A stretch of 59,137 nt of DNA from JAVBMU01 sp031551755 (GTDB lineage Bacteria; Actinomycetota; Actinomycetes; Actinomycetales; Cellulomonadaceae): assembly GCA_031551755.1 (NCBI GenBank), contig JAVBNE010000031.1:1-59137 (forward strand), given 5' to 3'. The notes under the pieces were generated by a model. That model was not told where the DNA came from. It was given only the letters and a program-made list of their open reading frames with translations, and made no database searches. Shown one piece after another: positions 1 to 8,178 of the stretch; the stretch's first letter is position 1; the number at the start of each line of letters is the position of its first letter. A program made the position numbers and the translations under genes.

Positions 1-141
1 TTTAAATGCCAGTATAAACCTTGCAAATGCAAAAGTATACAAAATAGCAAAATAAAGCGATTGTATACATGTACCCTAGGCTTTAGGGGAATTTACGCCT
101 TTGGAGTATCAAACCAAATGTTATTAGAAAAAATATCTTAG
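1..141 (+). pseudogene. Edge fragment, possibly the end of an IS200/IS605 TnpB gene
   Basis: One frame is open from base 1 to a TAG at 139-141. It ends in a Gly-Ile-Tyr-Ala-Phe-Gly peptide. An imperfect hairpin CCCTA-GGCTT-TAGGG followed by AATTTAC lies near 73-93. TnpB genes of IS200/IS605 elements often end in a short G-Y-A-x-G peptide overlapping such a CTTTAG hairpin (family knowledge from memory). The upstream part is outside the window, so this is weakly supported. Confidence 0.25.
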
Positions 142-226
142 GATATTAATTCGAGGACAGATACATTGAAGAAGGAATTTTCTTGATATGAATATATTTG
201 TTCATATTTTAAGTAGCAGGTCTTTA

Positions 227-904
227 ATGAAGAAAAAGTTACTTGCTTTAACTTTCATTTTAATGGTTTTTTTATCTACGGCATGCAATAACGTTGAAAA
301 TAATATGAGTTTTGGTAAAATAAGCAAAAATAATTACATAAATTCTTGGGTTAATTTAAAATTAATCATTGGAAGCGGATGGGAACCAGTATCTTATGAC
401 ATTTTAAATAAAATGTCATTTCCAAATGAGCACGTAAATTTAGTTGGTATATCCTCTAGCAGTGATGTTGAATGTGTTAATGGTTTAGGAGCCAAAGAAG
501 ATTTTTTGAAAAATAAAAACATATTTTATGCAAGACCTTTTGCTTTAAATTATAAAAATGAAGCTTCAATTGTTTTTGAGATTTTCAAAAAAAAATCTGA
601 CTATCATTATTTAAAGAACGTTGACGATTTTGTTAGTTTTCTTGCAGAACAGTTAAAATCCTCTTCATTAGTTACAGATTTTAATATTACAAATGTAAAT
701 GATGAAAATATTAAGGGAATTGATTTTAGTAAATTTAGCGCTGATATCAACTATGGTTTTCCTGAAAAGCTATATGTAGATTACTACATTAAATCAGTTG
801 ATGGTTTTTTCATGCTTATTATGATGAATCATTATAGGCATACCGAAGATGTTTTAGATGGCTTTGTAAATAATAATATTGAAATTTTTGATGCAATGAA
901 ATAA
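227..904 (+). CDS. Predicted lipoprotein of unknown function
   Basis: A 225-residue protein starts with basic residues, a hydrophobic stretch and a lipobox (Leu-Ser-Thr-Ala-Cys), so it should be exported and lipid-anchored outside the membrane. I chose the ATG at 227 because AGCAGG precedes it and the signal peptide begins there; an upstream ATG at 188 adds 13 poorly fitting residues. The rest is a mixed domain I do not recognise. It converges on cca across a shared terminator at 903-932. Confidence 0.75.
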   Translation: MKKKLLALTFILMVFLSTACNNVENNMSFGKISKNNYINSWVNLKLIIGSGWEPVSYDILNKMSFPNEHVNLVGISSSSDVECVNGLGAKEDFLKNKNIFYARPFALNYKNEASIVFEIFKKKSDYHYLKNVDDFVSFLAEQLKSSSLVTDFNITNVNDENIKGIDFSKFSADINYGFPEKLYVDYYIKSVDGFFMLIMMNHYRHTEDVLDGFVNNNIEIFDAMK

Positions 905-932
905 TAGGGACTTTTTTGTTTTGGTCCCTATT
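903..932. terminator. Bidirectional terminator between lipoprotein gene and cca
   Basis: The arms AATAGGGAC (903-911) and GTCCCTATT (924-932) form a perfect 9-bp stem around a T-rich loop, with A/T-rich flanks on both sides. It can end transcription of both convergent genes. Confidence 0.7.
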
Positions 933-935
933 TAA

Positions 936-1121
936 CTAAAATTCATTGATATTTTCATTGATTAATTTTAATAAATCGACTTCGTTATTTAATGATGGAT
1001 TTGTAATAACATTGTTTAACAAAAAATTCAAAGCATTTCCTATTTGTTTATTTTTTAGTCCAATAGTTAATAATGTGTTGCCGTTTACTTTTAAATCTTT
1101 TATACTAATGGGTTCATTATT
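936..1121 (-). pseudogene. cca: Out-of-reach C-terminal tail of cca downstream of the TAA
   Basis: Reading on past the TAA at 1122-1124 gives 61 sense codons ending at a TAG (936-938). The peptide has the pattern Ile-Lys-Asp-Leu then Ile-Gly-Leu-Lys then Ile-Gly, and a final helix rich in Leu, Asn and Glu. That is the form of the tail domain of clostridial CCA enzymes. The codons show no decay, so the stop is recent, a sequencing error, or read through. Confidence 0.75.
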
Positions 1122-2276
1122 TTAAACTATTTCCTTTAAAAGCATTTCGCATTTCTCTATTTTCTCTATTTTTTCTTGTTTCTTAGAGGAACTTAATGAA
1201 TCAGCTCTTTGAAGTTTAAATAATTTTAAAAGTAATTCATAGTTTGATTCATTTAACAATCTTTTAATCTTTGCTTTATTTATTTTTTCATGTATTATCA
1301 TATGGTTTAATACTAAAAATAGCACATTTTCTTTAAATTTATTAGAAAATTTCAATCTTTTAAATATATTAATTGAAAGCTTATAGCTTACTTTTTCGTG
1401 ATTGTAAAAATGACCTATGCCTTTTTTGTCTTTAGAAAATGTTTTAGCTTTACCAATATCGTGAAAAAGAGCTGCATATCTTATTTCTGGATCAAATTCA
1501 CATAGATCTACAACTGTAAGGGTATGATTGAAAATATCTTCAACATGATATGGATTTTCCTGATTAAAATCAACACATTCATATAATTCTGGAAGAATGT
1601 CCTTTAAGATTTTAGTTTCTGCCATAAGATTAAAGGATTTTTTTGCATTTTTACCCATAATAGTCTTTGTCAATTCCTCCCTTATTCTTTCCTTTGAAAT
1701 GTGATTTATATTCATGTGCAGAGAGGAAATAGCATTCTTTGTGTTTTGATCTATATCAAAATCTAACTGGGACATAAATCTCACCGCTCTTAGCATTCTA
1801 AGGGCATCCTCATTAAATCTTTCATTTGCATCTCTAACTGATCTAATTATTTTATTTTCTATATCTTGTTTGCCTGAAAATGGATCTACAAAGCCTTCTT
1901 CTTCATTATAAGCTATGGCATTCATCGTAAAATCACGCCTAGATAGGTCTTTTATTAAATCATTTGAAAATATAACTTGATCTGGATGCCTTGAATTTGA
2001 ATAATCACCATCTATTCTAAAAGTGGTTATTTCATATTGATCTTTTTCAATTAATGCTGTTACAGTTCCAAATTTTATGCCTGTTTCTATAACTTTAATT
2101 TTATTTTGTTTCATAATTGTTTTGGTTTCTTCAGGAAGGGCATTTGTTGCAATATCATAATCTTTTGGGGTTTTGCCTAAGATAAAATCTCTAAGGCTTC
2201 CTCCAACTAAATAGGTTTTGTAGCCATTAGTTGTAAATAAATTCATGATTTTTATTAAATTTTTTGGTAAATCCAT
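1122..2276 (-). CDS. cca: CCA-adding tRNA nucleotidyltransferase, cut short by an in-frame TAA
   Basis: The enzyme adds or repairs the CCA tail of tRNAs. The N-terminus has the nucleotidyltransferase signature (GGSLRD near residue 25, then DYDIAT), followed by an RRDFTMNA motif and an HD domain with LFHDIGK. The start at 2276 follows AGGAGG on the minus strand. The reading frame stops at TAA (1122-1124) after 384 residues. The same frame then continues without a stop to a TAG at 936-938, encoding 61 more residues that look like the usual C-terminal tail. Full length would be 446 residues. This is a single nonsense change, not a frameshift. The gene diverges from hprK. Confidence 0.88.
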   Translation of the reverse strand: MDLPKNLIKIMNLFTTNGYKTYLVGGSLRDFILGKTPKDYDIATNALPEETKTIMKQNKIKVIETGIKFGTVTALIEKDQYEITTFRIDGDYSNSRHPDQVIFSNDLIKDLSRRDFTMNAIAYNEEEGFVDPFSGKQDIENKIIRSVRDANERFNEDALRMLRAVRFMSQLDFDIDQNTKNAISSLHMNINHISKERIREELTKTIMGKNAKKSFNLMAETKILKDILPELYECVDFNQENPYHVEDIFNHTLTVVDLCEFDPEIRYAALFHDIGKAKTFSKDKKGIGHFYNHEKVSYKLSINIFKRLKFSNKFKENVLFLVLNHMIIHEKINKAKIKRLLNESNYELLLKLFKLQRADSLSSSKKQEKIEKIEKCEMLLKEIV

Positions 2277-2417
2277 ATAACCTCCTAATTTAGTAAATGT
2301 TAAAATCATTATACCTAAAAAATTATAAAAGTAAATATTGACACTGGTTAGTTTCATGATCATACTTATTAATAGTATTAGAATAATGAAAAAAATTATT
2401 TATAGGAGCTTATTATC

Positions 2418-3335
2418 ATGGGAGTAAAAGTTTTAACTATGATTGAGGATTTAAATTTAGAAATATTAGTAGAAGGAGAGCTATCAGAGTCCATAACAGT
2501 TAGCGACTTAAATAGGCCAGGGCTTCAATTTGCTGGCTTTTACTCTTATTTTGCATCTGAAAGGGTACAAATTGTTGGAAGGGCTGAATGGAGTTTTTTG
2601 GATTCTATGCAAGAAGAAATGAGAAAAAAAAGGCTGACTAAATATTTTCAATTAGATATTCCATGTACTATTTTAACTCGTGACATGAATCCTCACATAG
2701 AATTATTAAATGAAGCTACAAAGAACGAAAAATGGGTATTAAGGACTGATGATGTTTCAACAAAATTTATAAGCAGGCTTACTAATTATTTAGAAGAAAA
2801 GCTTGCTCCTGAAACTAGAATGCATGGTGTACTAGTAGATGTGTATGGAACTGGAATCTTAATTTTAGGTGAAAGTGGCATTGGAAAGAGCGAAACTGCA
2901 CTTGAAATAATTAAAAGAGGGCATAGATTAGTTGCAGATGATGCTGTAGATGTGAAGAATATTGGAGGAGTTTTAAAGGGATATTCTCCATATATAACTA
3001 AGGGCATGATGGAAGTTAGAGGCCTTGGCATAATAGATGTGCCAACTTTATATGGGCTTAGCACAATTTTAGATGAAAAGGTAATTGAACTTGTCATTTA
3101 TTTAGAGCAATGGGAAGAGGATAATAAATATGAAAGGCTTGGGCTTGATCATGAAATTATGGAAATTTTAGATGTTTCCATTAGAAAAATGGTGATACCA
3201 ATTAGGCCAGGAAGAAATTTAGCTGTAATTATTGAAGCAGCTGCAGCTAATATAAGGCACAGTAACTCTCCTATTGAAATAATAGAAAATAGAATAAATC
3301 AAGTTGCAGAATGGAGGAAAAAAAATGAAGGATAA
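2418..3335 (+). CDS. hprK: HPr kinase/phosphorylase
   Basis: It phosphorylates and dephosphorylates Ser46 of HPr, linking sugar transport to carbon catabolite control. The 305-residue length is normal. The Walker A motif GESGIGKSE lies near residues 151-159 and is followed by the HprK C-terminal signature with Asp-Asp (near 174) and the region ending IEAAAANIRH. AGGAG lies 10 bases before the ATG; a second ATG seven codons on is possible. The last 11 bases overlap the cyclo-ligase gene, so the two are translated together. Confidence 0.93.
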   Translation: MGVKVLTMIEDLNLEILVEGELSESITVSDLNRPGLQFAGFYSYFASERVQIVGRAEWSFLDSMQEEMRKKRLTKYFQLDIPCTILTRDMNPHIELLNEATKNEKWVLRTDDVSTKFISRLTNYLEEKLAPETRMHGVLVDVYGTGILILGESGIGKSETALEIIKRGHRLVADDAVDVKNIGGVLKGYSPYITKGMMEVRGLGIIDVPTLYGLSTILDEKVIELVIYLEQWEEDNKYERLGLDHEIMEILDVSIRKMVIPIRPGRNLAVIIEAAAANIRHSNSPIEIIENRINQVAEWRKKNEG

Positions 3336-3897
3336 AAAGGAATTTAGAGAAGAGATTATTTTGAAAAGGGAACAAATGGATGTTTTTTTAAAAAATAAAA
3401 ATGATGGTTTAATTCATGAAAAGCTTTTTCAAGATGAGACATTTGTTAACTCAAAGCAAATATTCATTTACTTAAGCTATAAAAACGAAATAGATACATA
3501 TGAAATAATAAAGAGATCATTTGAATTAAATAAAAAAGTAGGTGTGCCTAAAACAATTTTTAAGGATAGGCAAATGGATTTTGTGCATTTAAAAAGTTTT
3601 AACGACATAGAAAAAATACCATTAAATAAGATGGGAATTAAAGAGCCACTAGAAGGAGATGTTTTAATACCTACAGAAGATACTATTGTAATTGTGCCTG
3701 GAGTTGCGTTTACCTTAAAAGGGGAAAGGCTTGGTTATGGAGGTGGATTTTATGATAGATATTTATCAAAATATGGTGTTAAGAATAAAATAGTGCTCTG
3801 TTATGATTACCAAATATTAAATTGTATACCTATAGATGAAAATGATATACTTGTTTCAAAGATAATAACTGAAAATAGAACAATACAAATAAAGTAG
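3325..3897 (+). CDS. 5-formyltetrahydrofolate cyclo-ligase
   Basis: This enzyme converts 5-formyl-THF to 5,10-methenyl-THF using ATP. The 190-residue protein has the family pattern: an N-terminal helix, YLSYKNEIDT, a VPGVAF segment, and the signature GERLGYGGGFYDRYL near residues 134-148. The ATG at 3325 is preceded by GGAGG at correct spacing, so I prefer it to an ATG at 3304. It overlaps the end of hprK and shares a terminator with the convergent PHP gene. Confidence 0.92.
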   Translation: MKDKKEFREEIILKREQMDVFLKNKNDGLIHEKLFQDETFVNSKQIFIYLSYKNEIDTYEIIKRSFELNKKVGVPKTIFKDRQMDFVHLKSFNDIEKIPLNKMGIKEPLEGDVLIPTEDTIVIVPGVAFTLKGERLGYGGGFYDRYLSKYGVKNKIVLCYDYQILNCIPIDENDILVSKIITENRTIQIK

Positions 3898-3913
3898 CTA
3901 TTTTATAGCTACT
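3893..3913. terminator. Hairpin shared by the stops of two convergent genes
   Basis: A perfect 9-bp stem, AGTAGCTAT and ATAGCTACT around TTT, contains the TAG stops of both flanking genes. Both strands continue into A/T-rich runs, so it likely terminates both transcripts. Confidence 0.7.
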
Positions 3914-4737
3914 AAAAATTTATCTAAATAATCTCCACTTAAATATACATCTCCAACTAAAGCAGGATGCGTTTCATCACGATTTTTAGAATGAAAATCT
4001 GTACCTGCTGATATAAGTATGTTTCTTTTCTTTGCTATTTTAATATAATTTAAATTTTCCTCCTTTTTATTTAGAGGGTAGATTGCTTCAAATCCATCAA
4101 ATCCTAAATTTAAAAGATCATTTAATGAATTTTTTTTATAGATCTTTGGATGAGCAAGGAAGGTATGGGCATTATATTTTTTTAAAAATTTTACCCCATC
4201 TTCTGTGGAAATAGCCTTTGTATCAACATAAGCTGGGCTTGATTTGTTTAGAATGGTTTTAAAAACTGATTCATATGTGTATGGATAACCTGCATCAATT
4301 ATACATTGAGCTATATGTGGACGAGCAATTACACCTTTTGATACCTTCTTTAACTTTTCAAAATCAATTTTAATGTTAAAGTAGTATTTTAATCTACATA
4401 TTATTTCATAAGCTCTGTTTGCTCTAAAGTTTCTTACATCTTCTAATTTATTTAAAAAGTCTTTATTTAAGTAATTATCATCTTTAAAGTATCCAAGTAT
4501 ATGTATAGATTCTCCATTATTAAAAGTTGATAATTCTACACCAGGAATAAATTTTATATTATTGTTGTCTAAGATTTTTAAAACTTCACTTGCTGCATCC
4601 ATATTATCATGATCAGTAATAGAAAAATAATTTAAATTTGAAGATTTTACATATTCTAAAATTTCTTTTGGAGTGTGAGTTCCATCAGAGTATATCGTAT
4701 GAATGTGAAAATCACCTTTTTCATTTTTTGAATTCAT
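3898..4737 (-). CDS. PHP-domain phosphoesterase
   Basis: A metal-dependent phosphoesterase of the PHP superfamily (COG0613 type; relatives act on 3',5'-nucleotides or RNA ends). Metal-binding motifs are visible: DFHIHTIYSDG near residue 10, ITDHDN near 40, PGVELS near 65, ARPHIA near 144, AHPKIY near 195 and GTDFH near 246. The 279-residue length is normal. It is transcribed toward the cyclo-ligase gene. The exact substrate cannot be read from sequence. Confidence 0.85.
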   Translation of the reverse strand: MNSKNEKGDFHIHTIYSDGTHTPKEILEYVKSSNLNYFSITDHDNMDAASEVLKILDNNNIKFIPGVELSTFNNGESIHILGYFKDDNYLNKDFLNKLEDVRNFRANRAYEIICRLKYYFNIKIDFEKLKKVSKGVIARPHIAQCIIDAGYPYTYESVFKTILNKSSPAYVDTKAISTEDGVKFLKKYNAHTFLAHPKIYKKNSLNDLLNLGFDGFEAIYPLNKKEENLNYIKIAKKRNILISAGTDFHSKNRDETHPALVGDVYLSGDYLDKFLVAIK

Positions 4738-4855
4738 ATATATTCCTCCAAAATTTATTTTAATAAAATAATATCATAATCATAAATAGAAAAAAAGTGA
4801 AATGTATTTCAAATTACTTGAGTTTATATATATATGAAAGGAGTGGGAAAATTAT

Positions 4856-5797
4856 ATGAAAATTAAATGGGTTTTGTTTATTTTATTTGCTATAATGTTT
4901 TTTTTAACTTCCTGTAGTGGTAGTGGTGCGAGAAATAATATGGATAATGACAATATGCCATCATACGATAGGAGTGAAAGCTTTGGGATTCAAAGCAATG
5001 CACCAAATACAATGGCACAAGCAGATACTACCACCACATATGAATTAAAAGATGATTCAAATGTTAACGGCACCTTTAATGATCCTTCTTTAAAGATCAT
5101 TAAGAATGGTAAATTGTTTGTTGAAACTAAAGATATTAACAACGCACTTATAACTGTTACTGATAAGATTTCAAAGGTTAACGGGTATATTCAAAGCTTA
5201 AATAGCGAAAAAATAAATGTTTCATTGATTGCAAGGATACCTTCTGATAAATTTGATGGGTTTATGAATGAGTCTAATGAGTTTGGAAATATTGTAAGTA
5301 AAAGCATATTTACCGAAGATATTAGTGATACTTATTTTGATACTGATGCTCGCATAAAAAGTTTAAAGATTCAAGAACAGAGACTGCTTGATTTGCTTTC
5401 AAAGGGTGGGGATTTAAAATATTTGCTTGAAGTTGAAAATGAGCTTGCTAGGGTTAGAACTGAAATTGAGCAGTTAGAAGGTAAAATTAGATATTATGAT
5501 AATAAAATAAGCTATTCCACTGTTGAAATAAATATTCGTGAAACATCTGATTTTACAAAACAGGAGGAAATACCAAAGAGTTTTGGAAGCAAAATTAAGC
5601 AAACGTTCTTTGATGGTATTGGTATTGTAAAGAGCTTCTTTGAGAATATAATATTAATTTTAACTTATTTGTTGCCAATTAGCATTATAATAGCTCCTGT
5701 AATTTTTGGTATTATTGTTTTGGTAAAATTTATAAGGAAGAAAAGTGGCTTGAAACATAAAAAAGATGAAAAAAATGATAAGAAAAATGTTGAATGA
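4856..5797 (+). CDS. DUF4349 membrane-anchored lipoprotein
   Basis: The 313-residue protein starts with a lipoprotein signal peptide ending Leu-Thr-Ser-Cys near residue 20. A low-complexity linker follows to about residue 75. Then comes the DUF4349 domain with its long coiled coil (residues about 160-215, Leu/Glu-rich), a transmembrane segment near 265-290 and a basic tail. GAAAGGAGTGGG precedes the ATG. The gene is monocistronic and just upstream of selC. Function is unknown. Confidence 0.85.
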   Translation: MKIKWVLFILFAIMFFLTSCSGSGARNNMDNDNMPSYDRSESFGIQSNAPNTMAQADTTTTYELKDDSNVNGTFNDPSLKIIKNGKLFVETKDINNALITVTDKISKVNGYIQSLNSEKINVSLIARIPSDKFDGFMNESNEFGNIVSKSIFTEDISDTYFDTDARIKSLKIQEQRLLDLLSKGGDLKYLLEVENELARVRTEIEQLEGKIRYYDNKISYSTVEINIRETSDFTKQEEIPKSFGSKIKQTFFDGIGIVKSFFENIILILTYLLPISIIIAPVIFGIIVLVKFIRKKSGLKHKKDEKNDKKNVE

Positions 5798-5829
5798 AAT
5801 GATGATTTGTGATATGATTTTAAAGTCAA

Positions 5830-5926
5830 GGGAGTAGATGAGTGCTGGTGTGCTCGCCAGTCTTCAAAACTGGGCAGGGGTGCTAATACCATCCTAGGTG
5901 GGTTCGATTCCCACATATTCCCGCCA
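5830..5926 (+). tRNA. selC: tRNA-Sec (anticodon TCA)
   Basis: The anticodon stem CCAGT/ACTGG (5857-5861, 5869-5873) holds loop CTTCAAA with anticodon TCA at 5864-5866. Features typical of tRNA-Sec are present: a six-pair D stem (GAGTGC/GTGCTC), a long variable arm, a long acceptor stem (one mismatch in my fold) and encoded G-CCA at 5923-5926. It decodes UGA as selenocysteine, so the host should have selABD and SECIS-bearing genes elsewhere. Its 3' end is the phage attachment site. Confidence 0.93.
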
Positions 5927-5927
5927 A
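5904..5927 (+). other. attL core in the 3' end of selC
   Basis: This 24-bp segment, from the T-loop of tRNA-Sec through CCA plus one A, is repeated exactly at 57005-57028. Insertion there keeps the tRNA intact, because the phage supplies the same 3' end. Confidence 0.93.
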
Positions 5928-5958
5928 GTGTTCAAAACATTGATATTAGCTCAGTTTG

Positions 5959-5994
5959 TGCAACCAAATAGTTTGTTTGGTTGCATTTTGGTTG
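5959..5994. promoter_or_regulatory. Hairpin and candidate integrase arm site, left
   Basis: TGCAACCAAA (5959-5968) and TTTGGTTGCA (5976-5985) form a 10-bp stem. The overlapping TGGTTGCATTTTGGTTG (5978-5994) recurs exactly at 56874-56890 near the other end. Matching short repeats on both sides of an attachment core fit arm-type integrase binding sites. The stem may also end transcription of selC or int. Confidence 0.5.
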
Positions 5995-6007
5995 TAAGGG
6001 GTATTTT

Positions 6008-7105
6008 TTAAAGCAATTTAAGTTTTTCACTTACCTTTTTCAGTTCATTTTTTTGCATTTCAAGATCAACATGACTATAAATATTAAGAGTTGTACTTAT
6101 ATCACTATGACCTAACATTTGACTAATAGTTTTTATATTTACACCAGCTTGAAGTAACATTGTTGCATAACTATGCCTTAAATCGTGAAAGCGTATTACA
6201 GGAATGTCATATTTCATTAAAGCTCTTTTAAACGTTCTGCTGACATACTTAGTATAAACAGGTTGATTTAGCTCATTAATAAGAATAAAGTTGTCTATAT
6301 TAAATACAATTTGATTCTTTTTTAAATCTTTTAGAAAATCTATTACATGAGGAAATAAAACAACTATTCTATTTGACTTTTGGGTTTTTGGTTCTTTAGT
6401 TTTTAGCTTACTATTTTCTAAAAACATTGATTTATTTATTTTCAAAGTGTTATCTTTAAAATTAATATCTTTCCAAGTTAACGCACATAATTCTCCTAAT
6501 CTAGCACCAGTGTAAACACCTAAATAAATTAAATTATATATTGGCTCTTTTTTAAGTTTTTCTAGGTAATTTGGTATATCTTTAATATTCCAATAAGTCA
6601 TTTCATTTTTAATTCTTTTTGGTTTGTCACTATAATCACAAGGATTTGTGGCAATTAATTGCCATTTTACAGCATGTTTTAAAGCAATATGTAGCATATT
6701 ACTCATCGTTATAATTGTATTATTATGGTAACCTTCATCTTCTTTTAAAATTGAATATAATTTTTCAATATTTGGAATTGATATTTTATTTAATGGAGTT
6801 TTGCCCAAATATTTATTTATCATTACATAATATTCTTTATATCTTGTAAGAGTAGTGGATGAACAATTCTTTTTAGCATATTCATCAATCCAATATTTCA
6901 AATATGATTTTAATGGAATGTTACTTGAATTTACTAATAGTCCATTTTCAGTAGATGTAATTACTTGAGCTAATGCTATTTCACATTCTTTTTTTGTTTT
7001 AAAACCTCTTTTATGCTTATATATTCTTTTTCCGGTTTTAGGATCATTGCCAATATAGACATGATATTTCCATGTCGATCCTTCCTTTTTAACTGTACCT
7101 TTCAT
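6008..7105 (-). CDS. int: Tyrosine integrase
   Basis: Site-specific recombinase that inserts and, with an excisionase, removes the phage at selC. The 365-residue protein has an N-terminal arm-binding domain (KGTVKKEGSTW), a SAM-like core-binding domain and the C-terminal catalytic domain. The catalytic residues are visible: Arg in TGARLGEL (near 201), HDLRHS (near 306) and GHSDISTTLNIYSHV with the nucleophilic Tyr (near 342). GGAAGG precedes the ATG at 7105; ATGs at 7123 and 7114 are less well placed. It lies 80 bp from attL. Confidence 0.95.
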   Translation of the reverse strand: MKGTVKKEGSTWKYHVYIGNDPKTGKRIYKHKRGFKTKKECEIALAQVITSTENGLLVNSSNIPLKSYLKYWIDEYAKKNCSSTTLTRYKEYYVMINKYLGKTPLNKISIPNIEKLYSILKEDEGYHNNTIITMSNMLHIALKHAVKWQLIATNPCDYSDKPKRIKNEMTYWNIKDIPNYLEKLKKEPIYNLIYLGVYTGARLGELCALTWKDINFKDNTLKINKSMFLENSKLKTKEPKTQKSNRIVVLFPHVIDFLKDLKKNQIVFNIDNFILINELNQPVYTKYVSRTFKRALMKYDIPVIRFHDLRHSYATMLLQAGVNIKTISQMLGHSDISTTLNIYSHVDLEMQKNELKKVSEKLKLL

Positions 7106-7228
7106 ATAAACCATACCTTCCACAACTAATATAATATAAAAATTTTAATAATAATATAGCATAAATTAATTTACAAATAAAACTAATTATGATATATTTA
7201 ATTATATTTAATTTAAAAGTGCTCGTGC

Positions 7229-7234
7229 TATAAT
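7229..7234 (+). promoter_or_regulatory. Extended -10 promoter for the excisionase-like gene
   Basis: TGCTATAAT is an extended -10 element on an A/T-rich background with no clear -35. It lies about 80 bases before the excisionase-like gene and just before the hairpin at 7239-7287. Confidence 0.45.
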
Positions 7235-7238
7235 GCCA

Positions 7239-7287
7239 ATGCCTTCAAATAAGTATCTTATTGTTATTGATATTTATTTGTGGGCAT
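7239..7287 (+). promoter_or_regulatory. Long leader hairpin, possible attenuator
   Basis: ATGCC (7239-7243) pairs with GGCAT (7283-7287), and AAATAAGTATC (7247-7257) pairs with GATATTTATTT (7269-7279) with one mismatch. TTTAATTTTT follows. A hairpin plus T-run between promoter and gene could stop early transcripts. Confidence 0.4.
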
Positions 7288-7309
7288 TTAATTTTTAAGA
7301 GAGGTAGAA

Positions 7310-7609
7310 ATGATTATGGAAAATATAAATCAAGAGTTTCAAAAAAATAAGCTGTTTTTATCACCTGAGGAATTTTCAAAAAGATCAGGGTTAAAGACTT
7401 GTCATGTAAGGCACTTATGTAAGACTAATAAAATAGAAAATATTAGAACAGCAAATGGTGGATATTATAAAATTCCAGTAAAAGAGCTTTATAAATTCAA
7501 AGGAGAAGGCGAATTTACTAAAGAAATGTATGAAAATTTATTAAGAGAAAACGAACAATTGAAGACTAAAATAGCTAATGCTAGATTAATATTAAGCATA
7601 GAATATTAG
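7310..7609 (+). CDS. Excisionase-like helix-turn-helix protein
   Basis: A 99-residue protein with a MerR/excisionase-type winged helix: LSPEEFSKRSGL near residue 20, then a second helix and a wing at NGGYYKIPVKEL. The C-terminus is a short Glu/Lys/Leu coiled coil. GAGAGG precedes the ATG. It is divergent from the integrase gene, the usual place for a directionality factor, so I infer a role in excision or in control of int. Confidence 0.6.
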   Translation: MIMENINQEFQKNKLFLSPEEFSKRSGLKTCHVRHLCKTNKIENIRTANGGYYKIPVKELYKFKGEGEFTKEMYENLLRENEQLKTKIANARLILSIEY

Positions 7610-7891
7610 TTAATATTTGAATATTAATTAAATAATAAATAAAAAATAAAACGATTGTTAGTTATTAACGTTGTTTGGCATAATAAATATTTTTAACAAA
7701 TTTTACAAAAAATATTGACGATTATTAATTTTTATACTAAACTATTAGCATATATTTAAATATGTGACAATTAGTGTTAGTACCAATGCCAGTGTGAAGT
7801 GCCAGAGCCAAACCAGTGCTAGTGTCCATACCATGTGTATTTAAAGATATCATTAGGTGATTTTTTAGTATGACAGTATGGAGGTGGTATT

Positions 7892-8065
7892 ATGAATTTC
7901 AAAATACCTAGTAAGGCAAAGAAAAAAAATCTTTTAGATTCTATTGAGTTCATGAAAGATATGATCTGTAAATCAGAATCACTCTTAACAGATGATGAAT
8001 TTGCTTTGTTATTGTACAATTCTAGATATGTTTATAATGAAGTATCAAATTTAAATAATAAATAA
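7892..8065 (+). CDS. Small hypothetical protein, 57 residues
   Basis: A 57-codon frame starts with ATG at 7892 after a strong GGAGGTGG. The product begins with Lys-rich residues, then an acidic and hydrophobic helix. I do not recognise it. A hairpin terminator follows it directly. The 280 bp before it (7610-7891) hold only A/T-rich DNA with a TTGACG element near 7726 and a cluster of GTGCCA-like words (7785-7830). Confidence 0.6.
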   Translation: MNFKIPSKAKKKNLLDSIEFMKDMICKSESLLTDDEFALLLYNSRYVYNEVSNLNNK

Positions 8066-8080
8066 AAATGTGAGTGCCAT

Positions 8081-8140
8081 AGTGCCAGTACTTTATTCTT
8101 AAGTTAAGCTTGAGGATTAATAAGTATTGGCACTTTTACT
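8081..8140 (+). terminator. Terminator-like hairpin after the 57-residue gene
   Basis: AGTGCCAGTACTT (8081-8093) and AAGTATTGGCACT (8122-8134) form a 13-bp stem with one G-T pair. The loop is 28 bases and TTTACTTTG follows. Confidence 0.55.
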
Positions 8141-8178
8141 TTGTTCATTGGAAATTGAATATTTTATGGCTATAAAAA

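Noticed and set aside
1122..1124. Selenocysteine readthrough of cca
   Set aside because: The stop is TAA, while tRNA-Sec reads TGA; no SECIS-like stem follows.
7785..7830. GTGCCA-like words as extra initiator iterons (also near 8070 and 14579)
   Set aside because: They lack the full GTGNCA-N3-TGNCAC palindrome and the 24-bp spacing.
7819..8019. 66-residue minus-strand frame
   Set aside because: It is the shadow of the plus-strand 57-residue gene, which has a strong ribosome binding site.
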